From Vibrio rumoiensis (GTDB lineage Bacteria; Pseudomonadota; Gammaproteobacteria; Enterobacterales; Vibrionaceae): a DNA stretch of 64,000 bases. Location of the stretch: positions 1,116,001 to 1,180,000 of the forward strand of contig NZ_AP018685.1 of the NCBI RefSeq assembly GCF_002218045.2, in the 5' to 3' direction. Under the pieces are notes generated by a model, which did no database searches, had not been told where the DNA came from, and was given only the letters and a program-made list of their open reading frames with translations. The translations under genes were made by a program, and so were the position numbers. This document shows, piece after piece, positions 9,390-18,388 of this stretch (its first letter is position 1; each line of letters starts with the position of its first letter).

Positions 9390-10469
9390 ATGGACTCAAA
9401 AATGGATAAAAAACGATTCTCCTCACTTGGCTTAGCGTTGTCTTTCTTTCTCGTCACTCCTTATATCGCTCATGCCAATGACAAAGTAACAGGCATTCCT
9501 GTTGGCGCTCAATTTGTAGAAGAGCACGATGTTCAACAAACGTTGACGCTCGTTGCAAAATTATCCTCGCAAGAGTCGGTGACGATTAAGCCAGAGGTCT
9601 CTGGGAAAATTGATAAAATTCTGGTGCAGTCAAACCAAGAAGTGAAAGAAGGCCAGCCATTATTGGTGTTAGATATAAAAAAGGCCCGTGCAGCGTTGAG
9701 TGAAGCCAGAGCTTATTACAACGATGAGAAGCGCAAAGAAAGAGAATTTGCCAGTTTGGTGAAGAAGAATGCGATTACACAGACTGAGCTTGATGCGCAA
9801 CGAGCCAGTGTCGATATTGCTAAAGCACGTATGGATGTTGCGTTAGCTGAACTGTCTTACCTTAATATCCATGCGCCATTTTCTGGTACGGTTGGTTTTA
9901 TTGATTTCAGTAAAGGCAAAACTGTCGCAGCCAGTGAAGAATTATTTACGTTAGATAATTTGGAAAGAATGCGCTTAGATTTGCAGGTGCCGGAAAAATA
10001 CTTATCTGAGATTTCATTAGGTATGGAAGTGAGCACCGAAAGCCGAGCTTGGAATGGACAAACCTTCTTAGGCAAAGTCACTCATATTAATACCCGAGTC
10101 AATAGCGCGACATTGAGCGTACCCGTGCGTGTCGATATTCCTAACCCTGATCATAAATTGAAGCCGGGGATGCTGATGTCGGCAACCTTGACCTTTCCTA
10201 AAATTCATAAGCCTCTCATTCCCGTTCAAGCCTTAGAGTATTCGGGCACCAAGCGCTATGTATACGTTATTGATAATGGTGTTGTTACCCGTACCGAAAT
10301 TACTTTGGGCACTCGTATCGAAGATAAGATTGTAGTCGAATCCGGTCTGGAAATTGGCAAGCAAATCGTGACGAAAGGGCTCGTCAATATGCGGGATGGT
10401 TTAAACGTTCACGTTATTGAAAAAGATCAACTTACGTTGCCTTCACAAGATAACCTAGGAGACAAATAA
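9390..10469 (+). CDS. RND efflux periplasmic adaptor (membrane fusion protein)
   Basis: A 359-residue adaptor that links an inner-membrane RND pump to an outer-membrane channel. The signal peptide ends at AHA (about residue 29). A lipoyl/biotinyl-like domain (VTIKPEVSGKIDKILVQSNQEV..GQPLLVLD) is interrupted by a helical hairpin (residues about 95-150), then continues as LNIHAPFSGTVGFIDFSKG. The beta-barrel and membrane-proximal domains follow. There is no lipobox. Its TAA shares one base with the ATG of the pump gene, so the two are translationally coupled. Start at ATG 9390; ATG 9402 is an alternative. The substrate is unknown. Confidence 0.93.
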   Translation: MDSKMDKKRFSSLGLALSFFLVTPYIAHANDKVTGIPVGAQFVEEHDVQQTLTLVAKLSSQESVTIKPEVSGKIDKILVQSNQEVKEGQPLLVLDIKKARAALSEARAYYNDEKRKEREFASLVKKNAITQTELDAQRASVDIAKARMDVALAELSYLNIHAPFSGTVGFIDFSKGKTVAASEELFTLDNLERMRLDLQVPEKYLSEISLGMEVSTESRAWNGQTFLGKVTHINTRVNSATLSVPVRVDIPNPDHKLKPGMLMSATLTFPKIHKPLIPVQALEYSGTKRYVYVIDNGVVTRTEITLGTRIEDKIVVESGLEIGKQIVTKGLVNMRDGLNVHVIEKDQLTLPSQDNLGDK

Positions 10470-13400
10470 TGTGGTTATCTGATGTGTCGGTAAAACGGCC
10501 GACAGTGGCTATCGTATTGAGCCTATTACTGTGCGTGTTTGGTTATGTCTCTTTTACTAAACTTGCGGTACGAGAAATGCCGGATATTTCAAATCCAGTC
10601 GTCACGGTATCGACAAGCTATGATGGCGCTTCGGCGAGTATCATGGAAAGCCAGATTACCACAGTCTTAGAAGATCAGCTTTCAGGGATTAGTGGAATCG
10701 ATGACATACAGTCGGTGTCTCGTAATGGCAGTTCACGAATCACCATTACGTTCGACTTAGGCTATGACTTAACGACTGGGGTCAGTGATGTTCGCGATGC
10801 GATTGCTCGTGCGCAGCGTTCACTCCCGGATGATGCCAATGATCCTATCGTATCAAAAGATAATGGTTCCGGTGATGCTGCGGTTCATATCAACCTCACT
10901 TCGACCAAAATGGATCGAACTCAGCTAACAGATTACATTAACCGAGTTCTGATTGACCGTTTTAGTTTGATTTCTGGTGTGAGTTCAATCGATATCAGTG
11001 GTGGGTTAGATAAAGTCATGTACGTGAAACTTGATCCAACCGCTATGGCAGGGTTAGGCGTCACGACTCGTGATATTAGCGATGCATTGAATCGTGAGAA
11101 TGTTGAAAACCCGAGTGGTGAAGTGCGTAATGACACTACGTCGATGACGGTTCGTACGACTCGAAATTACTTAACAGAAGAGGATTTTAAATACTTAGTC
11201 GTGGATAAAAGCCGCGATGGGCATCCAATTTACTTACAAGATGTGGCGACCATTTATCTCGGGGCGAAAAACGAAAGCTCGATGTACAAGAGCGACGGTG
11301 AAGTTGGGGTCAGCATGGGCATCATTACCCAAACGGATGCTAATCCTCTGGAGGTTGCTCAAAGAGTACGTAAAGAAGTCGATAATGTGCAAAAGTTTTT
11401 ACCCGACGGCACATCTCTAAAAATTGAATATGACGCCACCATTTTTATCGAGCAATCAATCAGTGAAGTCTATAACACTTTATTTATCACAGGCGGCTTA
11501 GTGGTTTTGGTGTTGTACATATTTCTAGGTCAAATGCGCGCGACATTAATTCCTGCTGTCACAGTTCCGGTATCACTTATTTCCGCATTTATGGCGGCGT
11601 ATTATTTTGGTTTTTCAGTCAATCTCATTACCTTGTTGGCGCTGATCCTTGCGATTGGCTTAGTGGTGGATGATGCCATTGTGGTGGTGGAAAATATTTT
11701 CCATCATCTTGAACGGGGCGAGCCGCCATTACTTGCCGCCTACAAAGGCACGAGAGAAGTGGGTTTTGCCGTAATGGCCACGACACTTGTGTTGGTGATG
11801 GTGTTCCTACCGATCTCCTTCATGGACGGTATGGTCGGGCTATTATTTACCGAATTTTCCGTGTTATTGGCGATGTCAGTGCTCTTCTCTTCTTTGATAG
11901 CCCTAACATTAACCCCTGTTTTAGGCAGCAAATTGCTTAAAGCTAATGTTCAGCCTAATCGTTTTAATCGATGTATTGACCAATTGTTTACCCGAATTGA
12001 AGGGGCTTATCGTAATGGATTGGTCCGTGCGATTCGTTGGCGTTGGTCTGCGCCTATCTGCATTGTTGCTTGTATTGTGGCGAGCGGGTGGTTGATGACT
12101 CAAATCCCTAACCAATTAGCGCCGCAGGAAGACAAAGGTGTGTTGTTTGCGTTTGTGAAAGGCGCGGATGCCACCAGTTTTAACCGCATGAGTGCCAATA
12201 TGGATGAGGTCGAAAATCGATTGATTCCATTATTAGGTAAAGGGGTTTTGAAATCGTTCAGTGTCGATGCGCCAGCGTTTGGCGGACGTGCTGGAGATGA
12301 AACGGGCTTTGTGATTATGGTTCTCGAAGATTGGGACCACAGAACCGTTACCGCTCAACAAGCACTTGGCATGATCAATAAAACGTTATCAGGGATCCCC
12401 GATGTTCGAGTTCGCGCGATGTTGCCAGGTTTCCGCGGCGGCTCGGATAATCCCGTACAATTTGTGCTTGGTGGTTCAAATTATCAAGGATTACAGAAAT
12501 GGGCGGAGTTTTTACAACATAAAGGTGAAGAGGATGGCGTCATTACTGGTGGCGATTTAGATTACTCTGAAAAAACGCCAGAGCTTGTCGTCACTGTGGA
12601 TAAACAACGTGCCGCCGATTTAGGCATTAGTGTGAGTGAAATTGCCGATACGCTTGAAGTGATGCTAGGCGGCAGTACCGAGACCACTTATTTAGAGCGT
12701 GGTGAAGAGTACGATGTTTACTTACGAGGTGATGAAAATAGCTTCAATAATGCCGCTGATCTTAGCAAGATTTATCTGCGTACTGATGGCGGAGAACTCA
12801 TCACGCTCGATACCGTAACCAAAATTGAAGAAATAGCATCTGCAAACCGTTTATCTCATACCAATAAGCAGAAATCGATAACCCTAAGTGCAAACCTAAC
12901 GGCCAATTATACTTTAGGCCAAGCGTTAGATTATCTCGACCAGCAAGCAATTGATAACTTGCCGAGCGATATTAGCATTTCGTATAGCGGTGAATCGAAA
13001 GACTTCAAAGAAAATCAATCAAGCGTGATGATTATTTTCGCTCTCGCATTATTGGTGGCCTACCTTGTTCTGGCGGCACAGTTTGAAAGTTTTATTAACC
13101 CGTTAGTGGTGATGTTTACTGTGCCAATGGGGGTACTAGGTGGTTTTATTGGTCTGTATTTAATGGGGCAAGGTCTTAATATTTATAGCCAAATTGGGAT
13201 GATTCTGTTGATTGGTATGGTGACGAAAAATGGCATCTTGATCGTTGAATTTGCCAATCAGTTGCGTGACCGTGGTATTGAATTTGAAAAAGCGATCATC
13301 GATGCGGCAGCGCGCCGTCTTCGCCCGATTTTAATGACAGCCTTTACAACGATTGCCGGTTCATTACCGTTAATGTTATCAACCGGTGCGGGCTATGAAA

Positions 13401-13582
13401 GTCGAGTGGCAGTAGGTACGGTGGTGCTGTTTGGGATGAGCTTTGCCACCTTAGTGACCTTGTTCGTTATCCCTCAGATGTATCGTTTGATCTCATTGAA
13501 AACACACTCGCCAGGTCATATTGAAGCCTTGCTTGAAAAAGAAATGGAGCGAGATGTGACCACGAGAGCGGGTCATGGCTAA
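10469..13582 (+). CDS. RND multidrug efflux transporter, HAE1 family
   Basis: A 1037-residue inner-membrane proton-driven exporter with full-length RND architecture: first helix, large periplasmic loop, helices 2-6, a second helix block and the second periplasmic loop. The proton-relay pair lies in IGLVVDDAIVVVENI (Asp401, Asp402). Other family motifs include REMPDISNPVVTVST, PQEDKG and the C-terminal block GMVTKNGILIVEFANQLRDRG...ARRLRPILMTAFTT. It resembles Vibrio Vex pumps, but the exact orthologue cannot be fixed by eye. No outer-membrane channel gene is adjacent, so a shared TolC is likely. A terminator follows. Confidence 0.95.
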   Translation: MWLSDVSVKRPTVAIVLSLLLCVFGYVSFTKLAVREMPDISNPVVTVSTSYDGASASIMESQITTVLEDQLSGISGIDDIQSVSRNGSSRITITFDLGYDLTTGVSDVRDAIARAQRSLPDDANDPIVSKDNGSGDAAVHINLTSTKMDRTQLTDYINRVLIDRFSLISGVSSIDISGGLDKVMYVKLDPTAMAGLGVTTRDISDALNRENVENPSGEVRNDTTSMTVRTTRNYLTEEDFKYLVVDKSRDGHPIYLQDVATIYLGAKNESSMYKSDGEVGVSMGIITQTDANPLEVAQRVRKEVDNVQKFLPDGTSLKIEYDATIFIEQSISEVYNTLFITGGLVVLVLYIFLGQMRATLIPAVTVPVSLISAFMAAYYFGFSVNLITLLALILAIGLVVDDAIVVVENIFHHLERGEPPLLAAYKGTREVGFAVMATTLVLVMVFLPISFMDGMVGLLFTEFSVLLAMSVLFSSLIALTLTPVLGSKLLKANVQPNRFNRCIDQLFTRIEGAYRNGLVRAIRWRWSAPICIVACIVASGWLMTQIPNQLAPQEDKGVLFAFVKGADATSFNRMSANMDEVENRLIPLLGKGVLKSFSVDAPAFGGRAGDETGFVIMVLEDWDHRTVTAQQALGMINKTLSGIPDVRVRAMLPGFRGGSDNPVQFVLGGSNYQGLQKWAEFLQHKGEEDGVITGGDLDYSEKTPELVVTVDKQRAADLGISVSEIADTLEVMLGGSTETTYLERGEEYDVYLRGDENSFNNAADLSKIYLRTDGGELITLDTVTKIEEIASANRLSHTNKQKSITLSANLTANYTLGQALDYLDQQAIDNLPSDISISYSGESKDFKENQSSVMIIFALALLVAYLVLAAQFESFINPLVVMFTVPMGVLGGFIGLYLMGQGLNIYSQIGMILLIGMVTKNGILIVEFANQLRDRGIEFEKAIIDAAARRLRPILMTAFTTIAGSLPLMLSTGAGYESRVAVGTVVLFGMSFATLVTLFVIPQMYRLISLKTHSPGHIEALLEKEMERDVTTRAGHG

Positions 13583-13634
13583 TGGGTCGGAAGTCAGTAT
13601 CTTAGAGTGTTTTGAAATGAGTATCGTATAAAAT

Positions 13635-13671
13635 AAAAGCCTGAGCAGAGTCACTTCTGGTCAGGCTTTTT
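13635..13671 (+). terminator. Terminator after the RND operon
   Basis: AAGCCTGA and TCAGGCTT form the outer stem and CAGAG/TTCTG an inner one, followed by a T-run; about 55 bp after the pump stop. Confidence 0.8.
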
Positions 13672-13740
13672 AACGATTGTCGATAGATAGTTATTACTGA
13701 TAGATAGTATTACCGATAATGGCTTATTTCAGTATCGATA

Positions 13741-14316
13741 TTAGAAACGCATACCGATAGACAGTTGGAAGCCATCGTAATCAGGAGCATCGAATTTATC
13801 GATATCCAGATCTACATCAGACATCGCTACATTATAAATATATTCTGCGCGCATCCAATAATCAGCGTTCATATTCCATTGAATACCCCCACCAATATTA
13901 AAAGCCGCGGCTGAGTCATCACCGATCGATTTACGATCACCATCAGAAGTATCTTTACTTTTAACGATGGTGTAAGCACCGGTGCCGCGAGCAAAAAGTT
14001 CCAGTGGTGTATTACCAAGTGGGCCAGTAGTGGCAATGATCGATAGGCCTAATTGGTGAGCATCGATTTGGTATTTTGAATGAATATCTTCGTTGTTGGA
14101 ATAACGATAGAAGCCTTCTAATGCAAAGTGCTCAGAAAGGTATTGCCCGCCCCCGATTTGAAAGCTAGGGTTATCGTAAATTTTATTATCTTCTGCGCCT
14201 TTAATATCAAAGCTTACATTACCTGCGCCAGCATAAAAGTAGTGGTTTCCCGCTGCATGGGCGGATAAAGAGAGCAGAGCGAGAGGCGCAAGAACCAATA
14301 AACGTAGCGATTTCAT
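13741..14316 (-). CDS. Outer-membrane beta-barrel protein (OmpA/OmpX-like porin family)
   Basis: A 191-residue protein with a clear signal peptide (cleavage after SAHA, about residue 21) and alternating amphipathic strands. It ends in aromatic FQLSIGMRF, the usual C-terminal strand recognised by the Bam machinery. Length and pattern suggest an eight-stranded barrel of the outer-membrane beta-barrel superfamily. Segments such as FALEGFYRYSN and YWMRAEYIYNVA are typical strands. The function is unknown; candidates are a small porin, adhesin-like or stress-related barrel. It stands alone between a convergent RND operon and the desulfhydrase gene. Confidence 0.8.
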   Translation of the reverse strand: MKSLRLLVLAPLALLSLSAHAAGNHYFYAGAGNVSFDIKGAEDNKIYDNPSFQIGGGQYLSEHFALEGFYRYSNNEDIHSKYQIDAHQLGLSIIATTGPLGNTPLELFARGTGAYTIVKSKDTSDGDRKSIGDDSAAAFNIGGGIQWNMNADYWMRAEYIYNVAMSDVDLDIDKFDAPDYDGFQLSIGMRF

Positions 14317-14518
14317 TTTATTCCTTATTTTCGTTGCCTTAGATTACTAGGCTTAAATATTCATTCATTAATATCCGTAGAAGTATAATCAATATGAGTA
14401 GAAAGACTCTACAGAAACCATAAAATATTGTTTATTCTTTTAAATTAGCCACTTTTTTATTCATTTTAAAGTTGAAAAGTGGCTAAGTTGTTATCAGAAA
14501 CATATAGACGAAATGACG

Positions 14519-15589
14519 TTATTTCGAATAAGCAATCTGGGTGATGTGTTTTAATTGTTCAAAATAAGGCGACGTTTTTTCAGGAATGTTTTTCGCGATC
14601 CAATCGGGATTATAATGACAATCTAAATAACGTTCTCCGCTATCGCAGATTAACGTGACGATAGATCCCGTTTCACCACGTTGGATCATTTCATGGGCAA
14701 TATTTAAAGCGCCATATAAATTGGTTCCGGTTGATGGCCCAACTTTACGACCAAGAATGGTTTCTAACCACTGAATGGTCGCGACGCTGGCGGCATCGGG
14801 AATGGTGCGCATTTCATCGATAACACCAGGAATAAAGCTCGGCTCAACGCGAGGGCGGCCAATGCCTTCAATTTTACTGCCGGAGTCAATCGTGATATTG
14901 GCATCACCGTGTTTATAAAAATCATGGAAAACAGAGTTTTCTGGGTCAACCACGCATAACTGGGTTGAGCACATTTTATAACGCAAGAAACGACCAATGG
15001 TTGCAGAAGTGCCACCGGTGCCAGCGCTCATCACAATCCAAGAGGGGATAGGGTGAGGTTCACGGCTCATTTGATTAAAGATACTGTCGGCAATGTTGTT
15101 ATTACCACGCCAATCTGTTGCGCGTTCAGCGTAAGTGAATTGATCCATGTAATGGCCATTCAATTCTTCTGCTAATCGACGAGATTCGGCATAGATTTGA
15201 TCGGAACGTTCCACTAAGTGCGCTTCACCACCATAGAATTGGATTTGCTCAATCTTTTTAGTTGCAGTGGATTTTGGCATGACCGCAATAAAGCGTAAGC
15301 CTAGTAAGCGAGCAAAGTATGCTTCAGATACCGCGGTGCTACCTGAAGAGGATTCAATCACCGTGGTTTCAGGGCCAATCCAGCCGTTCGATAACGCGTA
15401 CAAAAACAACGAGCGTGCCAAACGGTGCTTTAACGAGCCGGTTGGGTGTGTGCTCTCATCTTTAAGGTAGATATCAATACCGCTTAAATAAGGCAGGTCT
15501 AATTTAATTAAATGCGTATCGGCAGAGCGTTGAAAGTCGGCTTCAATTTTGTTGATGGCTTGGTTAATCCATTGTCTATCTATACACAT
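14519..15589 (-). CDS. PLP-dependent L-cysteine desulfhydrase, CdsH-like
   Basis: A 356-residue fold-type II PLP enzyme of the cysteine-synthase superfamily. The PLP lysine is in PTGSLKHRLARS (Lys54), with ESSSGSTAVSEA and the phosphate-binding loop SAGTGGTSATIG following. Overall form resembles the Salmonella CdsH group, which degrades L-cysteine to pyruvate, ammonia and sulfide. The divergent Lrp/AsnC regulator is of the DecR/CyuR type that controls cysteine catabolism, supporting this role. AGGA lies seven bases before the ATG. Fold and cofactor are firm; the reaction is inferred from context and similarity. Confidence 0.8.
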   Translation of the reverse strand: MCIDRQWINQAINKIEADFQRSADTHLIKLDLPYLSGIDIYLKDESTHPTGSLKHRLARSLFLYALSNGWIGPETTVIESSSGSTAVSEAYFARLLGLRFIAVMPKSTATKKIEQIQFYGGEAHLVERSDQIYAESRRLAEELNGHYMDQFTYAERATDWRGNNNIADSIFNQMSREPHPIPSWIVMSAGTGGTSATIGRFLRYKMCSTQLCVVDPENSVFHDFYKHGDANITIDSGSKIEGIGRPRVEPSFIPGVIDEMRTIPDAASVATIQWLETILGRKVGPSTGTNLYGALNIAHEMIQRGETGSIVTLICDSGERYLDCHYNPDWIAKNIPEKTSPYFEQLKHITQIAYSK

Positions 15590-15721
15590 CTTCTATTCCT
15601 ATTCTTGATTCGGTCTTTAATAAGCATAATTTACCTCTTATACAAGAGAAAAGGTTTGCTTTATTAGCTGTGAATTGCTTTTATTGGAGAAAATTATTTC
15701 TTAATTGGCGGGGTTGGGGAA

Positions 15722-16192
15722 ATGAAACAAGTGATATTGGATAAGGTAGATAAAACACTCCTTAACATGCTGCAACAAGATGCGACGGTGTCACTGCAAG
15801 AATTAGCCGATACCGTCAACTTAACGACTACACCATGTTGGAAACGCTTGAAGCGATTAGAAGAACAAGGTGTGATCGATAAAAAAGTCGCATTATTAAA
15901 CCCCGAAGGGCTTGGGCTGTCTTTTGTGGCGTTCGCTTTAATTAAAACCAATAACCATTCGAATGAGTGGTATCAAACTTTTGTTGATACGGTCAGTGAA
16001 TTTCCTGAAGTGATGGAGTTTTATCGTATGGCAGGGGAGTTTGATTACATGATGAAAGTCTTGGTTTCGGATATGAAAGCATACGATGGGTTTTATAAAA
16101 AGCTAGTGAACAGCGTGGAAGGGATTTCGAATGTCACCTCAACCTTTGCCATGGAATCGATTAAATATACGACCGCATTACCAATCGAGTAG
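15722..16192 (+). CDS. Lrp/AsnC-family regulator, DecR/CyuR-like
   Basis: A 156-residue transcription factor. The N-terminal winged helix (DKTLLNMLQQDATVSLQELADTVNLTTTPCWKRLKRLEEQGVI) is followed by a RAM/AsnC effector domain (about residues 65-150). The TTPCWKRLKRLE recognition helix is characteristic of DecR (YbaO)/CyuR, which senses cysteine and activates cysteine-degrading genes. It is divergent from the desulfhydrase gene across 132 bp, the expected arrangement for direct control. GGGGAA immediately precedes the ATG. The regulatory link is inferred from position and family. Confidence 0.88.
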   Translation: MKQVILDKVDKTLLNMLQQDATVSLQELADTVNLTTTPCWKRLKRLEEQGVIDKKVALLNPEGLGLSFVAFALIKTNNHSNEWYQTFVDTVSEFPEVMEFYRMAGEFDYMMKVLVSDMKAYDGFYKKLVNSVEGISNVTSTFAMESIKYTTALPIE

Positions 16193-16231
16193 ACGAAGTG
16201 TGAGTATGGGGCTTAATTTATTTATCGCCTC

Positions 16232-16275
16232 TATATAAACCCTTCAGCATTATTGGAGGCTGAAGGGGTTATATA
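16232..16275. terminator. Convergent hairpin between the Lrp-type gene and tesB
   Basis: TATATAAACCCTTCAGC and GCTGAAGGGGTTATATA pair over about 17 bp around a 10-base loop. There is no long T-run, but the position between converging genes fits bidirectional termination. Confidence 0.65.
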
Positions 16276-16294
16276 CCGAAATAGGGCATGAATT

Positions 16295-17161
16295 TTATTT
16301 TTGCGTAAAACGCATCACACCTTCTTGTACCGCGCTTGCGACTAGGTTTCCTTGGCGGTCAAAAATTTCACCACGGACCAAGCCACGGCCATTGCTACTG
16401 GTTGGGCTATCAATGACATAAAGCAGCCACTCATCCATTTTGAATGGGCGGTGAAACCACATTGAATGATCAATCGTCGCGACTTGGAATTTAGGCGTAA
16501 ACAGTGAAACTTGGTGTGGGAATAACGCGGTGACTAAGAACCCCCAATCGGAAGCATAACCGAGTAAGTATTGATGCAAGATTGGATCATCAGGTAGCGC
16601 CCCATTGGCTTTAATCCATAAATATTGTTTAGCCGGTAGGGCATCTGGCTTAAATGGGTTATTGACGACCACAGGGCGCACTTCAATTGGCTTTTCATGG
16701 CAAAATGCACGTTGCATCGCGGGCGATAGCGCTTCTTTCATCGACTGTGCGAGTTCGGTTTCCGAAGGAATGCCTTCTGGCCCTTGGATGTCAGGCATTT
16801 GCGACTCTTGATGTTCCAATCCTTCAAATTGACCTTGGTAAGAAGCCGTTAAATAAAAAATGGGTCTGCCATGCTGAATCGCTTTGACACGGCGAGTGGA
16901 TAAACTTTTACCATCACGCAGTTTTTCCACATCATAAATAATCGGTTGGTTGATATCGCCCGGGTGTAAAAAGTAGCTATGAAAGGAGTGGACCGTTCTA
17001 TCTGATTCAACGGTATAACCAGCGGCAGATAAAGCTTGTCCAATTACTTGCCCACCATAAACTTGCGGTAAGCCTAAATGTTCACATTCACCACGAAATA
17101 GACCGACTTCTAAACGCTCTAATTGATGTAAATTGAGTAATTCTTGTAATTGTTTGCTCAT
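16295..17161 (-). CDS. tesB: Acyl-CoA thioesterase II
   Basis: A 288-residue cytoplasmic thioesterase that hydrolyses medium- and long-chain acyl-CoA to free fatty acid and CoA. It has the double hot-dog fold of the TesB family. Recognisable segments include RGECEHLGLPQVYGGQVIGQAL, SFHSYFLHPGD, RDGKSLSTRRVKA and the catalytic region ATIDHSMWFHRPF (Asp). The C-terminal SSNGRGLVRGEIFDRQGNLVASAVQEGVMR carries the catalytic Thr/Ser-Gln area. Length matches the E. coli enzyme. It is divergent from ybaY, as in E. coli, supporting orthology. Confidence 0.96.
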   Translation of the reverse strand: MSKQLQELLNLHQLERLEVGLFRGECEHLGLPQVYGGQVIGQALSAAGYTVESDRTVHSFHSYFLHPGDINQPIIYDVEKLRDGKSLSTRRVKAIQHGRPIFYLTASYQGQFEGLEHQESQMPDIQGPEGIPSETELAQSMKEALSPAMQRAFCHEKPIEVRPVVVNNPFKPDALPAKQYLWIKANGALPDDPILHQYLLGYASDWGFLVTALFPHQVSLFTPKFQVATIDHSMWFHRPFKMDEWLLYVIDSPTSSNGRGLVRGEIFDRQGNLVASAVQEGVMRFTQK

Positions 17162-17257
17162 CAGACCTCCATATTGTATTGTCCAATTATTAGCTTGTGA
17201 GCTTCATATTACAAGGCTACTTGATATTTACATCAATAAAATTTACTAAGGAAGAAC

Positions 17258-17710
17258 ATGAAAAAGTCATTATTGTTGATTTCATCAATTGTTATGGGGG
17301 CGGCAATGACAGGTTGCACAACGAACAATGCGGATACGTCTGCTGTGGCTATGCAAAGTACTAATGAGGCTGTTAACCTTCAAAGTATCACTGGGAGCGT
17401 ACTTTATCGTGAACGTATAGCTTTGCCTGATACAGCGGTTGTTTCGGTGACATTAGAAGATGTGTCATTAGCGGATAAAGCGGCAGAAGTGATCGCGACA
17501 GACTCATTTGTTACTGGCGGAAAGCAAGTACCATTTGAATTTAAGCTTGATTACGATGCGAGTAAAATCGTGCCAAACCATCGATATAACGTAAGAGCAA
17601 AAATTGCCGTTGATGGAAAATTACGTTTTACAACGGATACTTTTACACCAGTAATTACCGATGCAAATAAAACCCAAAAGGTTCAATTGATGATGATCGG
17701 TGTACGTTAA
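17258..17710 (+). CDS. ybaY: YbaY-family lipoprotein
   Basis: A 150-residue predicted lipoprotein with lipobox MTGC (Cys20). The body matches YbaY: ITGSVLYRERIALPDTAVVSVTLEDVSLADKAAEVIA...PFEFKLDYDASKIVPNHRYNVRAKIAVDGKLRFTTDT, a beta-sandwich-like domain. It sits beside tesB and ybaZ, as in enterobacteria. AAGGAAGAAC precedes the ATG. The molecular function of YbaY is not established. Confidence 0.88.
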   Translation: MKKSLLLISSIVMGAAMTGCTTNNADTSAVAMQSTNEAVNLQSITGSVLYRERIALPDTAVVSVTLEDVSLADKAAEVIATDSFVTGGKQVPFEFKLDYDASKIVPNHRYNVRAKIAVDGKLRFTTDTFTPVITDANKTQKVQLMMIGVR

Positions 17711-17726
17711 TTATTGCTGAAAACAC

Positions 17727-17769
17727 AATATCTGTAGGTAATCGTTAAGATTGCCACAGATATTTTTTT
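17727..17769 (+). terminator. Terminator of ybaY overlapping the 3' end of ybaZ
   Basis: AATATCTGT pairs with ACAGATATT, with an inner GGTAATC/GATTGCC stem, followed by a T-run. The structure extends over the stop codon of the convergent ybaZ gene at 17745. Confidence 0.8.
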
Positions 17770-18047
17770 AAATTAATTCTACCACTACTACTCACGTCAA
17801 CACCTTCCATTAATAACTTGGCTTTTTGTCGCTCCATATCATTTCCTTTTAATGAAATCTTACCTTGGCTGTTGATGACTCTATACCAAGGTAATTTAGA
17901 ACCTTCTGGTAAGTTCGCCAGTAAACGGCCAACATGGCGTGCATAGCCCGGATAACCTGCAGCCTTTGCAATCATGCCGTAAGTACTCACTTTTCCGTAT
18001 GGAACCTGATTTAAAGTATAAAAAATGTGTTCTTCAAATGATGTCAT
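17745..18047 (-). CDS. ybaZ: Alkyltransferase-like (ATL) DNA-binding protein YbaZ
   Basis: A 100-residue homologue of the O6-alkylguanine transferase C-terminal domain. The active-site motif PCHRV reads PWYRV (Trp54), so the alkyl-accepting cysteine is absent. ATL proteins of this type bind O6-alkylguanine, flip the base and hand the lesion to nucleotide excision repair. The helix-turn-helix region VPYGKVSTYGMIAKAAGYPGYARHVG with the arginine finger is intact. It lies near ffs and ybaY, as in E. coli. Repair by handover is established for the family; it is inferred here. Confidence 0.93.
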   Translation of the reverse strand: MTSFEEHIFYTLNQVPYGKVSTYGMIAKAAGYPGYARHVGRLLANLPEGSKLPWYRVINSQGKISLKGNDMERQKAKLLMEGVDVSSSGRINLKKYLWQS

Positions 18048-18388
18048 GATCTGAAATATTTACCGTAATTAAAGAGCGCATATAGAAATAAAAACTTAAA
18101 ATTTTAATGGCTAATGGCTAATGGCTAATGGCTAATGGTTTTCGACTCACTTTATTATGTTTATGTTATAAGTTAAGGCGCATTAAATAGATTTAGCGAA
18201 AGGTCGAATCGATAATCATCATCTGCCTGAATCGTATTTGCGAGTAAATAATGTCATTGATCAACTTATATGTCTAAAACTGTGCAAAAGTTGGATATGC
18301 TTTTTTTTACTCTATATAATTTATCGTCTAAATTATGGTTTCAATATGTTTCGACAAGGAATCGTTGGGCATAAAGTACGCTTAATAC
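18048..18388. other. Intergenic region between ybaZ and the GGDEF gene
   Basis: About 340 bp between divergent genes. It holds the heptanucleotide repeat described separately and AT-rich sequence expected to carry both promoters. An 83-codon frame at 18238-18489 was judged spurious. Confidence 0.5.
18105..18138. repeat. Heptanucleotide tandem repeat (CTAATGG), nearly five copies
   Basis: TAATGG followed by four perfect CTAATGG units. It lies 58 bp upstream of the ybaZ start codon in non-coding sequence. Confidence 0.9.
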
